From assembly GCA_028641055.1 (NCBI GenBank), contig CM054060.1, forward strand, positions 297,884,462-297,948,461: DNA of 64,000 nt, given 5' to 3'. Position 1 is the stretch's first letter; every line of letters begins with the position of its first letter. The notes under the pieces are model-generated. The model searched no databases. It worked only from the letters and a program-made list of their open reading frames with translations, and was not told the origin of the DNA. The DNA comes from Alopecurus myosuroides (taxonomy: Eukaryota; Streptophyta; Magnoliopsida; Poales; Poaceae). Of this stretch, positions 44,905 to 55,705 are shown one piece after another. Both the position numbers and the translations under genes were made by a program.

Positions 44905-47550
44905 TTCGTTCTTCATGCCTAGCTAAAAGGCGTTAAAGAAAATGCTTGTGGGAGACATCCCACTTTTGTTTATCTTCGTCTTCCTTTCATTTTCTTCTAT
45001 TTTTATTTTGTTATTTTTGTGTTTTGGAAGTTTTTACCTATGTAGAAAATGCTCGTTAAACTTTTTTTGTGCTAATAGTAATCTCTAATAGAGAGGTAGT
45101 GCGATTTGGAGAAGTTATTGTTCTGAAACAGCTTTCTGGGCTTTTAACAAAAAACTTATTTCTCTCAGACATAACTTCGGCTTGCTTTGAATAAAAATAG
45201 ACACATGACTCAGGTTTTTATCTAACTTTCATTATTTTCCCACTTTTTGATTTCAGAAACAGAAGATTTCCGAAAAAATTCATCTTTACCTATTGTTGTG
45301 TTTTGACAGATTTCTGCCAATATTTGCATTTGCGTCTTAATCTATTTCTTTTGGTGTTATTTTGAGGCGAAGAGCATTAAAATAAGTTGTGAAAGTAGAT
45401 AATTTTTAAATTGAGTGTGAGACTTGTGTTTGAAACTGAACCAATTGGATTTATTATTTTGATTATATTAACATTGCTAATGAAGATTGTCAGAAGTTTT
45501 AGGTGGAGAAAATTTTCAAATGTAGGGAGAGAAGAATGATGTGATGAGATGAAGGATGAACAAAAGCTCAAGCCTTGGTATGCCCATGTCACCCCAATAC
45601 ATATCCAAGAATTACAAGCGTTAAAGTTTGGGCATGCCCAAGGCATCCTCTTCTTCGTCAACAAAAATATCAGGTTTGATTTTAAAACACTTTATTTTTA
45701 TTGCTTCACATGATATGTGTTATTTTTGGAGCGTAATTTTATTTTGTTTTCAGTTTTTTTTGTTTTATTTTCTGCAGATTTTGGTTGGATCCTAACACTT
45801 TTATTTTGGGAGAGACACACTCCGTTTTCATTACCTAGAACACTATAGTTTTCACTCCTATTGTTCTTTGAGTGTTCAGTTTTTGCTAGTACTTCGTTAG
45901 CTCTTGTTTTTCATTTGAACTTTGTTCAGAGCTTGTTGGTTTGCTTCAGTTATATTTTATTAGCTCTCTGGCCTTTGATGATTATTTGGTTTGAGAGTTG
46001 TTTCGAATAAGTTGGTTGGTGTTGAAGAAGAGTAAATTATTTCACACTTATAGTGGTGCAAATAGGAAACTTGTTTTGACTGTGCCTTAGGCTTTGACAT
46101 GTCATGTTAGATGTTATTTTAATTGTGTTATTAGTAGTATTTGATGTATCATGACTAGTCTCAAATACCCGAGAGTGCTTAGTGTGTCATTAAAATTAAT
46201 CATGTGTTGTTTTCTCATATTGAAGCATGGTATTGTGGTATTTCTCCTTTGAATGATTTATCTGGATTGACTTGGCGTATGGTGTGACCATGTTATGAAT
46301 ACCAAAAGTCACCTATAGCCTTGATGATCATTTAGTTTTTGACTTGTAATGTCACTTTATGTTTTGATAAATGATGTTTTGTCGCTATGCATGATTATGG
46401 TCGTTATTGCTCTCTTAGTTGGCCGCTCCCTATAATTTGCTAGCCTTCACCTGTATAGAGTATGAGATCTACTCGTTCTTCCAACTCTCAAAAACCAAAG
46501 TTTGCTAAATGTGTCCACCATAGCTACCTATATGTGGTATTTAACCGCCACTCCAAGTAAATTTATCGTGTGCTGCCTTTAAACCTTCAAAATTATGAAC
46601 CTGTTTGGTGTTCTTGTTTTAGCTCATGAGGAAGTAGTATAAATTTTATTATAGTTTATGTCAAGCAAAGTTCTTATTCCTTATTTTACCCGATGATTAT
46701 GGAATATTTGCTCATCTAAATTTGCACAGAGCTGGTGCCAAATAATATAACAATAAAAAGGCACTTCCCCATGGTTTGATGAAAGCTGGTGGTACCTGTG
46801 GATACGGCTAGCCCTGGTTTGTGAAAGAAAGGTGGGGGGAGGGCCAACTAATAAAGAAAAAATGCTAACGAAAACCACTCTCAAAAGTCTAAACACTTTG
46901 CTTGACATGGATTATGATAAATTTTTCATTACCATTCATTGACATAGACATACACCTCTCTCAAAATTGTTTTTAATACATCTGTTTATCAAATAAAAAG
47001 CTCTAAAACATGAGTAATCCATGCTTCCCTCTACGAATGGACTTTCTTTTATTTTTATGCCGAGTATTCATCTTCTTACTTTATGCACCAGCTAAGAGAG
47101 AATAATTGTCATTCTGAGTATAATGTGCATAGTCCCAAAAGTTATTATTGATTGATTCATGATTCTGGTATTGCTTGCTCTCAAATTATTTGTATATAGA
47201 CACCATTAAAACTTCGAAGGTGTCCTAACAATTATGTTTTGGTACCACACGAAGGACTAGCTGGATACCACTTTATTATGTTTTTCTTTATGATTGAAAT
47301 AAACGTATCACTTATAATGCTTCATTATTTATTGTATTTTGTTTGTGTTACTTTTCATGTGCAACATGGTTTCTAAATTTACATCAGTTCAAATAATATT
47401 TATCATGACTTTGTTAAAGTATTTTGATCTCCGCTTGCAATGCTTTTACATAATGTTGATCAAGATTTGTGATGGCTTCGTGTCACCTCAAAAATTATTT
47501 TGTTATCACTTACCTACTCGAGGAAGAGCATGAGTTAAGCTTGGGGATGC
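44905..47550 (+). other. element B internal non-coding region
   Basis: AT-rich, no frames of note. It is collinear with 9851-12534 of element A from GATTCGTTCTTCATGCCTAG onward, and ends in a purine-rich stretch before the 3' LTR. Confidence 0.75.
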
Positions 47551-49058
47551 TGATACGTTTCAAACGTATCTATAATTTTTGATGCTACATGCTTGTTTTC
47601 TATCCAATGCCCTTATGTTTTCTACGTGTTTGCTATGGTTTTCCAAGATGCCCCACGCGAGTTGCTGTTTTCTGATGTTTTTCTATTTCATAAAAGTTCT
47701 TTAGAAAATATTCTCGGAAAGGGATGAAAATCCACGAAGATTATTTTTTACCCGGAACAAAGACGGAGTAAAAAGAAGAGCCGGAGGGGCGCCAGGGGGC
47801 CACCAGGAGGGTGCCAAGCGTGGGCCCTGGCGGCCCTGGCCACCGCCTTAAGCCTCCTCTTCGCCCACAAACTGACTTCAACCCTAAAAATCACGGAGAA
47901 GGAGTTATTTTCCACGAAACATATAGAGAGGCGCCGTCACCTAGAAAGTCCAATCTAGGGCTTCTGTAGTTCTGCTTCGGCACCCTGCCAGAGAGGGAGG
48001 GTCATCATCGGAGGCATCTACATCGCCATGATCGCCTCCGTACATATGCGTGAGTAGTTCATCTCGGGACTACGGGTCTATAGTAGTAGCTAGATGGTTG
48101 TTGTCTTCCCTATGCCTCCATGTTTAGAGTCTCGTGAGCTGTCTCACATGATCGAGACCACCGTTATGTAATAGTGGTCGTCCGATGAACCATGAGATTA
48201 TGATTATTTTGTTCACGTCAATCTAAGATGATTCACTTATATTTGCATAGAGTTTTAATCTTGTCTTGTAATGCTCTTCGGTGTTTATGATTACCTTGGC
48301 AACGTAGTTGTTTTCACCTTCGAGAGGGGGTTTATATGCTAGATAGTGGGTTCATGCCTCCTTGTTGCATGCGCTTGAGTGTCAAAAACATGCGGGGGGG
48401 GGGGGGGGGGGGGGGGGGGAGGGGGAATGTGTTGTTGCTATTAGGGAGAAAACATCGGTGCTCTTGTCTACGGGCGGGACCACTGCCTACATTACGTATT
48501 ATTCTTAATGCATTTATCTGTTGCATACAAAGCAATCACTTCATTGCTGCAACTTGATACCAAGAGATTAGTTGGATAGCTTTTTTGAGGTGGACTTTTA
48601 GTTATGGATGCATGTTGGATAGCGGTCCATATGTCTTGACGTAATGCGTACAATGTTAGAACCCGTGAACTATATCCCGCCATAATAGTATTGTTGTACG
48701 TTCATGATTTGTCAATTGCCCAGCTGTAATTTGTTCACCCAACATGTTTGTTTTCTTTTGAGAGACACCACTAGTGAACTTATGGCCACCGGTCCTATTT
48801 TCCTCATATTGCCGTATTCTTTTAAGCACTTTTGATGACTATTTTCTCGTCATTCCATTTTTAAATTTATTGTTTTCCAAAACTCTATGCGTTTAATTCT
48901 CCTGTTTTCAGCAAGACCGAAAGATTGACAACCTTCCGAAAAGTTTTCCAAGACTGGTTTGATAAACTCTGGTTCCATAATAGGGGAAAAATTTCGCTAG
49001 ACTACATCATACCTTCCGCTTGGGGTCTCCCAACGAGCGTGTGATCACGTCAGCATTA
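47551..49058 (+). repeat. element B 3' LTR with poly-G tract
   Basis: Opens TGATACGTTTCAAACG and ends GTCAGCATTA, where the final CA of the 5' LTR has become TA. A run of 26 G (48394-48419) followed by AGGGGG replaces the GCGAGGGGAGGATG of related LTRs. A deletion near 48945 removes sequence present in the other LTR. Confidence 0.88.
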
Positions 49059-49371
49059 ATGCCCATCCATCCAGGGATAGCCAATGCGCGAGGGCCTCAT
49101 TCATCTCCCGTCGGAATATGTTCTGCGTAGTTGTTGGGGCGTTGTCGGGGTAGCGACTTTGCACCAGCGTCATGGCACCTCGCCGCTCTAGAATGCAGAG
49201 GTTTAGGTCCTTGCCGTCGAGCAATGACGCCATTGCGCAACTCGCTGGGATCAACTTGCACTTCTTTGGCAACCAGAATTCCGGCGCCACGTCAGGATCA
49301 ACTTGCGAGAAGAGTAGGGCTTCGTCGACGAGGAGGTTATGGCCAAGGCAGTGTTCATCGTTGTGCGCCAT
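49059..49371 (-). pseudogene. 5' part of unknown ORF cut by Gypsy insertion
   Basis: The likely start is ATG at 49371 (MAHNDEHCLGHNLLVDEALL); the frame stays open upstream to 49695 but without clear coding character. It shows CKLIPASCAMASLLDGKDLN and NIFRREMNEALAHWLSLDGW, then meets the insertion. With the 3' part the pre-insertion frame would be 281 codons and a stop. No domain is recognised. No relationship to the Gypsy proteins is seen, so this was an independent gene or transposon-borne frame before disruption. Confidence 0.5.
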
Positions 49372-50187
49372 GACGGAACCTCCGCCTTGTTGTTGTGCGC
49401 CATAGAGTAGAGTGGGCAAAGGGAGGAAAGGGATTGGTGTCGAAATCAGAGCAGGCGAGATCGAGGCCAGAGGAAGCGGGTGTGCGGCTTTATGTAGCGG
49501 CCATAGGTAAGATGACGGGATGGGCGACGAGGCACACCGGTGGATGCGTGGATAGGAAAACGCCAGCTCGTGAGAAGCAGCCTTGGGAACCGGCGAGACA
49601 TCCATTACTCTAAGTTGACAGACCGTCTTACCCTTTATGTGTATGACATGTCGACCCATCCTATTGAGGGCGTTGTCCGGCAACCTAGAGTCCACCCCGA
49701 AGTTATGACGCTCGTTGGGATGTGTCGCACAGAAATCAGGTCAGGCCGGACCGTTGGGGTGTCGGTGTGTCCGTTTTTCGTGTGCGGCGCTTCCAACGAG
49801 CTTTGGGTGCCGTGGAGATCTAAGATAGGTCCAGATTCAGATTAGAGGGACCTATTGTGAAATGTTTAGACTATCCTCTTATTTTATATTCTTATTTATT
49901 TATTTTTCTACCGACCTGGTGGTGCTAGTGAGTGTCTCACGTACGTGACTTTGCACGAGAACGTGCTATGGTTTCTACACGTGAGGATCATATACTTGAT
50001 GATACAAGTGATTGATGATAGCTATATTTTTTTTTACAAAATCCATAGTCATCTCAATAGCATCAGATTTCGTCTCATCGGATTGGCTGCACTTTGAGTA
50101 TCACATCCACCACATATTTATATAAACAACAAACAAGACCACATTTGTTCACCCTCTATTAACCATTATGATAAGAAATGTCGTTTA
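49372..50187. other. GC-richer flank then AT-rich, no supported gene
   Basis: 49372-49829 would be the upstream side of the disrupted frame and the right end of the possible TIR element. 49830-50187 is AT-rich with nothing recognisable. Confidence 0.4.
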
Positions 50188-50344
50188 TTCCCCCATTTCA
50201 CAATATAAGATGTTTTAGACATATTCCACATCACATACATACATATATATTTAGACATGTTTTAGTATATATATCTACCCATTTTAGTCTAAATCTAGAT
50301 AACATATGAAACACCGAAAACATCTTATATTATGGAACGGAGAG
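50188..50344. mobile_element. Stowaway-like MITE
   Basis: The left end ATTTCACAATATAAGATGTT and the right end AACATCTTATATTATGGAAC are inverse with few mismatches. TA flanks are at 50186-50187 and 50345-50346. About 157 bp. Confidence 0.75.
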
Positions 50345-50481
50345 TACCAATTAATCAAATTTTCAAATACATCGAACACTGATCGGCATCATCCATGTAT
50401 GCATCATACATATATCAGATGTTGACCGACATCTACCATGCAGTGAGGTACATCAAAGTATTGCTCAACATTTACCATGTA

Positions 50482-50591
50482 CTCCATCCGTCTCAAATTT
50501 ACTTTTTTTTTGGATGTATTTAGACATAATTTAGTGTTAAATACATTCATTTTTGTCCATCTTTGTGACAGTTAATTTGAGACGGATGGAT
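50482..50591. mobile_element. Stowaway MITE
   Basis: CTCCATCCGTCTCAAATTTA at the left and TTAATTTGAGACGGATGGA at the right are inverted repeats. A TA precedes the left end (50480-50481), and the right flank reads TTA. About 110 bp, 0.8 kb upstream of AP2 gene 2. Confidence 0.85.
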
Positions 50592-51049
50592 TACCATTGA
50601 GATCCATCTACTACTGCTCAGCATGATACAAGTTATCTGCCCTGCAAGCGCAGGCCCGTGGAGAGTGTAGTCAATAGTCATGTAAGCTTGATAGAAATCA
50701 TTTTGGAGGAAAAGTAGGTGAATTACCTAATTTAAAATTTATGAACATAGAAATCTAGCTAAAGCTTGCTCTTTATCCAAATAAATAAATAAGGTAAAGC
50801 TTGCTAGCGAGTTGCTCTATGAAAAAAACAGGCGCATTTCCTCTTTAAATACAGTCTAGGAGTAGTGCTAATACAAGCTCTTGGTTTAAATGAAATTTCG
50901 AAGGTTTTCTAGCAACTTTTATTAATATAGAATTTTCATGATAATGTTAGGGGATTATAATGGATATGATATTTTGTAACATCACATGATTGGATTTTAT
51001 ACAATTTTTCCGTAATCATTGCTTTGTATTGATACTATACGAAATGTTG

Positions 51050-51259
51050 TCACTGGGTGGAGTCAGTTTTAGAGCATCTCCCAAGTTTTGTTGAGACACC
51101 CGGAAGGGAAGGGGCACTGTTTCTCCCTTGTGCACCTGCAGTCTGGAGAGGCAGGGCTCTTGCACATCCTCTACGCACTCCGTCCGCCTCCCTAAACTCG
51201 CCCAAAATTTCACACATTTCCGGCTCGTCTTGACCAGAGCGACGGTACAGAGCGCCGGC
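51050..51259 (+). promoter_or_regulatory. AP2 gene 2 conserved 5' flank
   Basis: Aligns by eye with 39955-40187 ahead of AP2 gene 1, including GTTGAGACACCC, GGGCACTGTTTCTCCC and TTTCACACATTTCC. Conservation right up to the ATG suggests a shared 5' UTR and proximal promoter. No specific element is claimed. Confidence 0.5.
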
Positions 51260-52178
51260 ATGAGTGAGGTCGCTGCGGAGTGTAAGACGGCTACGTCAGC
51301 TAGGCCGGAATCGGATGCCGGGACAGAGATTCGTGGCGTGTACCGGCTAGGGAGCGGCGCGTACGGGGCGTCGATCTGGGATCGGTCTAGGCAGGCCCAG
51401 GTCTGGCTCGGCACCTTCGACACCGTCGAAGACGCCTCTAGGGCGTACGGCGCCGCCGCCGCGAAGCTGCCCCGCCCCCGCGCGACGAAGCAGACGGCCA
51501 GGTCAGTATCGGCTGCCCGGACGGGTTTCCGCGGCGTGTACCTCCAACCGAGCGGCGCGTACAGAGCGTCAATCTGGGATCCGTCTAGACGGACTCGGGT
51601 GTGGCTCGGCAGCTTCGGCACCGCCGAGGACGCGGCCAGAGCGTACGCCGCCGCCGCTGCCGTTAAGCAAGCCTGCGCGAGGAAGCGGTCCAAGTTCCGC
51701 GGCGTGTCCCGTATCCAGAGCGGCAGGTACGTCGCGCGGATCACACGCTCCAAGTTCACCCAGACGTGGCTCGGCACCTTCGGTACCGCCGAGGAGGCCG
51801 CCAGGGCGTACGACGCCGCGGCCGTCGAGCTGCACGGCGCGAGTGCTGTCACCAACTTCGGTCCGGACAGCAGCGTCGTGGCAGGTACGCAGCGCGACGA
51901 TCTCTCGGCGGCGGAGTGGCAGCAGGTGCACGAGCTGCTCAAGGACATGGACTCCATCGATGTGAGTTGGTCGCTACTAGTACATCTGCAGCGCTGAGCT
52001 GCCTGTTTTCCTGTTATTGAATTGCATGTCAGTGTATAGTCATGATCGACATGAAGTTATGCTGATTTAGTTATGCCCTGGTGCTCAGGACAAGGAGGCG
52101 CTGATTGACGCGGCTGCAATTCTTCACCAGATTGCGCTTGCTGGCCATGAAGACGGTGGGAGAAGCCAACCGACATAG
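51260..52178 (+). CDS. triple-AP2-domain protein, paralogue 2, intact
   Basis: Two exons: 51260-51961 and 52089-52178 (donor GAT|GTGAGT, acceptor TCAG|GACAAG); 263 residues. Three full AP2 repeats: residues 22-72 ([39 protein letters not shown]), 88-137 ([39 protein letters not shown]) and 144-200 ([42 protein letters not shown]). The C-terminus carries [15 protein letters not shown] and, on exon 2, [16 protein letters not shown]. Known AP2/ERF proteins have one (ERF, RAV) or two (AP2) such domains. The third repeat is nearest RAV type in my judgement, but no B3 domain follows. Frame and splice sites are clean. It probably acts as a nuclear regulator; target and pathway are unknown. Confidence 0.88.
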
Positions 52179-53362
52179 ACGGTGATCGAAGAACTGATCT
52201 TGAACACTCATGACTCGTAGGCTGCTGCAACACAGTAGTTGCTAGGTTCTTTTTGTACTAGTCCTTTTTTGCTGAGTATAAGAACTGCTGAGATGTAGGG
52301 GTGAAAACGGATACGGTCAAATACCGTCAAATACGTAGTTGAAGCCTGCCGTTTAAGAATATGGACACAAGAATATGGGTTGAATATGTTCGAATGCTCA
52401 TAAACATTTTGGTGAATGTCGTTTCAAAGATAGAACTAACATATAGCACGTATTATGAACCAATTTCCTCGAAATTGAATTTATGTATTGTGAGATTCTA
52501 ACATATATGTACTTTTTAACAACTCGTACTTCCATGTGCAAGTGGCTATTCAATTTTACGCATGTGACGTGAGGTTGCCTCCAAGTAATGTGATTCACAA
52601 ACATGGTATAGTGCCTTGTCAAGCTTTTCCCAAAGTTGTTTAGAGCAACAATTATGAAAGATTGTGGGATATAATATATTTTGATCCGCGGATCCAATCC
52701 TGCCTTTGGAGTGGACAACGGCCTCCGGGAACGCTGGTTCGCATGCGGCCCCGTCCGCACCACTGCCCTACATCATCCTCGATTAATGGCGGCCGCATCG
52801 GCGGCCGCAGCTGACGAAGCCGGCAGGGTGGAGGAGACAGCAACGGCGATGCCCTTCGTGGGCTTTTTGTTGTTTATATTTTAGGCATTTTGGCCCCACC
52901 TATGAAAATATATCCGAAATATATAAAAGTGTAGTAAATTTTCTTCAAATTTGTGTTTTGAATTGTCAAGTTTTTTTTAGGGGCCGTTGGGATGGACGGA
53001 GAGCAAACAAGTTGCATTTTGTCCAAGGTTGGGTCACCTCTCGCAATTTGGTTTTGGTCGTGTCCTCATGAACAGGGTGGTATGCTCCCCATTCAAATTT
53101 CATAATTCGAACTTTAAAAAAAATCCATGAGATAAATTATGAAAGATTGTGGGATATAATATATTTTGATATAGACATGATATTGGTAAAAAATACTTTC
53201 TTTTCTGTACCAAGGAATTACTATTTGTATTTGTGCTCATATCCAAGAACTATCTATCTGGCCATATCTATTTTTATCTTCTGTCCGTACTGAAATGGTC
53301 TAGGTGAAGAGAGTGTCATTTTTCTCAAACACGGTGATATACTCCTTTGATGTTGGTGGTTG
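52179..53362. other. intergenic, with a 36-bp exact direct repeat
   Basis: Similarity to AP2 gene 1 ends near 52235. TAGGGGTGAAAACGGATACG at about 52297 resembles a hAT end but has no partner. AATTATGAAAGATTGTGGGA and the next 16 bases are identical at 52650-52685 and 53135-53170, enclosing 449 bases with a GC-richer core. No gene is supported. Confidence 0.45.
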
Positions 53363-55113
53363 AGAGCATCTTCACCAGCGCCCTCCAAACGGTCTCCCAA
53401 AGGCCCAATGAGGGTACGGACCAAAAAAAACCCGGCGCAGCTGCACCACTAAACGTGTCCACCCGCTAAATTTATGTCTGGCACCTTCAGCCCACCCGAG
53501 GGGCGCTGGACATCGTCTGGTCACCCCACCCGTCAGGCAGCCCCCGCCCGTCATTGAGACAAGCCCGCACCGGCCGATAGTCATTTGCCCTCCATCTTTC
53601 TGATGTTACCTCCCGCCGCCGATTCGCACCATCGCCGGCACCCTTGTCGTCGCCAACTCTACGCACGAGTCGAGTACGTACGACGTTGGCTGATTCGCCG
53701 CCGCTTGTTGCAGGTCATCCAACCGCATCCGCCTCTTCCTCGCTGCCACCCCGCAGGTAAGGTGTTCGGCCGTTTGCGAAAAGAAGTCCCCGCCGTTTCT
53801 CCCGTCTACGGTCCCGCCTGTCAGTGAGAGAAATCTCTATCGTCCTCATCGCCTCAGCTGCTACGCACATTTCCGGTCAGTCCAGACGACACGCGTGCGG
53901 GGGAGCAGTCCAGTCGCCCACGCAACGAAGGTATGGCGTTGCCGCCGCCGCTTCGTCTATCCCGTACGCTCGTCGCTACATAACCCGACCCCCGAAGGAA
54001 AATTTCTCGCCATTCTCTTTTGTTTCCCCTTTGCCATTCTATTCAGCTACCCCGCGCCTTCGCCATGGTTCACGGCTACCCCCTCGGTGGCGAGAACGCC
54101 AATGGATTCGGCTGCCGCACCCTGCACATCTGGGAGGCCAGGCTACTCCATGAGGTGAACTTCCACGCGCCGCTGGCATGAGCGCGCCGAGGACATGGCG
54201 GCTCAGCGCACGCGGCATCCCTGTGCCTCAGCCGCCCGCCGGCCCCGAGCGCGCCGACAAAATCGAGGAGACCAGGGAGTGCCTTCCGGAGGAGGAGCGG
54301 CGCTAGCCGCAATGGCATCCGTCCAACCACGCCTCCTGGACGGCGTACTTCCAGGAGCGTTTCGAGCCGGAGGCCGAGATCCCCGCCGGCGACGCTGTTT
54401 CGGGGCGCAACGGCGCCGGGAGCCACCGCATCTAGTGGAGCAAACCTGGGCACACCCTCTCCCGGGTGCTCGCCCACATCGAGCGGCAGACGAGCAAGGG
54501 TAGGAAACACCGTTCACCGGCAACTGCCCTCGTTCCTCTCGACGTTGTCAAGGCGGAGCCAGAGGAAGCGCCACCGTGTCGCCGGACTTGGAGCGAGACC
54601 CTCGTCATCAACGAACGACGAGCTCCTCAGGCCGCTAGTGATGTCATCGTCCTATCCGACAGAGACGGCGACGATGATGCCTACCCTTCCCTGTCGATGT
54701 TTGTCGGCGACCCAGGGGCAGAGCACCAACAGCGCCCCGAAGGCCGAGCTGCCGAGCGACTCCGATGACGACGACGACGGTTACCTCCAGCACACGCAGC
54801 ACTCGCGTCGGCCCCTCCTCTAGCCACACAGCCGCATCCTCCTTCTCCTCCAAACTCGTCATTTTTTACAAAAGCGAGGATGACTCGTTCGACCGGAGCA
54901 GCGACGACGAGTAGGTTACATTCAAATTATGTAAAATAGTTATAAATTTTAATGTAATTTGTAAATTATTAATAAATTTCCGTGTTCAAGTTTTTTTTTA
55001 TGCCGATGTGGCATCCACCCATCAAATTCGTGGACACATGTCCGACACTCGCCAAAGTGGGTCAATTTGGGGATACTAGACATAATTTAAATGGGCGACC
55101 GTGGAGACGCTCT
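53363..55113 (+). mobile_element. probable TIR DNA transposon with gene remnants
   Basis: The left end AGAGCATCTTCACCAGCG and the inverse of the right end, AGAGCGTCTCCACGGTCG (right end at about 55096-55113), agree at 13 of 18 positions. The inside is GC-rich and holds a decayed coding stretch. The end type is common in multi-copy grass elements, perhaps PIF/Harbinger. No target duplication or transposase was identified, so the class is inference. Confidence 0.45.
54060..54820 (+). pseudogene. decayed multi-copy grass protein remnant
   Basis: A frame with stops encodes RGIPVPQPPAGPERADKIEE, then PQWHPSNHASWTAYFQERFE and HTLSRVLAHIERQTSKGRK. In-frame TAG codons fall at about 54303 and 54433. 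Phrases of this kind recur, as I recall, in many Triticeae hypothetical proteins linked to transposons; that is memory, not a search. No enzymatic motif is visible. An acidic tail with a DDD-rich stretch follows near 54660-54780. Confidence 0.45.
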
Positions 55114-55133
55114 GAGGCGACACGTGATGCACC

Positions 55134-55170
55134 GAGTGGCGGAGCTACGTGCAGCCACCCGGGTGCACAG
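55134..55170. mobile_element. hAT-like MITE, left piece, split by Copia
   Basis: GAGTGGCGGAGCTACGTGC starts just after the 8-mer GATGCACC (55126-55133). The remainder lies at 62635-62765 on the other side of the Copia element. The terminal GGCGGAG type is the same as in the element at 27067. Confidence 0.65.
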
Positions 55171-55451
55171 TGTTACACAACCTCTGCCGGCTGGCCGGTC
55201 CCGAGGGTGTGTGACGGCGACGGCGTAGATGAACAACACACGAACAAGGAAGAAAAGGGACACAGGGTGTGGGCACAACAAAATCTTTATTGCTTTCTCT
55301 GTTCTGTTCCTAGACTACGTACAGTGCCTCAATATATAACAGGAGGGTGAGACCCAAACGAACGTACAAAGTGGGGGAAACCCTAAGGCCTAGTTGGACT
55401 GGGCAAAGCCCACCGAGTGGGCTGCCACCTCCTGGCCCAAGTTTCCCAACA
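55171..55451 (-). repeat. Copia 3' LTR
   Basis: On the minus strand it opens TGTTGGGAAACTTGGGCC and closes GTTGTGTAACA. It carries TTATATATTGAGG (a possible TATA) and AATAAAGATTTT (a possible polyadenylation signal). Confidence 0.93.
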
Positions 55452-55460
55452 CTCCCCCTT
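55452..55460 (-). promoter_or_regulatory. polypurine tract
   Basis: AAGGGGGAG on the minus strand directly precedes the 3' LTR. This is the usual plus-strand priming site of LTR elements. Confidence 0.85.
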
Positions 55461-55705
55461 GGGTATCATCCGTATAGCCATGCCTCAAAACTCCGAAAAA
55501 CCCAGTGGGAAAAATATGGAGAAAAAGCACATGGTATACTATTGCTATGTTGCACGAATTGCCTCATTAAAAACCTCGTGTGAGAAACTTCATAAAAACT
55601 CACTTAAGGGAAAAAGAGTACAACTCACTTAACCATTAAGTTAAGTACTCAATCATCGGGATCGAGATTTTAGCGATGAGTTTGTGAAGATTCTCCCCCT
55701 GAACC

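Larger units (their letters stand above)
42248..49058 (+). mobile_element. non-autonomous Athila-like Gypsy element B, complete
   Basis: LTRs at 42248-43846 and 47551-49058, flanked by the target duplication ATGCC (42243-42247 and 49059-49063). The order is LTR, intact tRNA-Asp-type primer site, gag/protease remnants, 2.6 kb non-coding, AAGCTTGGGGATGC, LTR. No polymerase or integrase exists, so it must have moved with proteins from another element. The LTR pair differs by many substitutions and indels by eye, so the insertion is not recent. It lies inside an open frame on the minus strand. Confidence 0.9.

Noticed and set aside
51862..52178. B3 domain expected for a RAV-type protein
   Set aside because: The C-terminus and second exon contain only short helices; no B3-like sequence was found.
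52290..52330. hAT transposon end (TAGGGGTGAAAACGG)
   Set aside because: No inverse partner or target duplication was found nearby.
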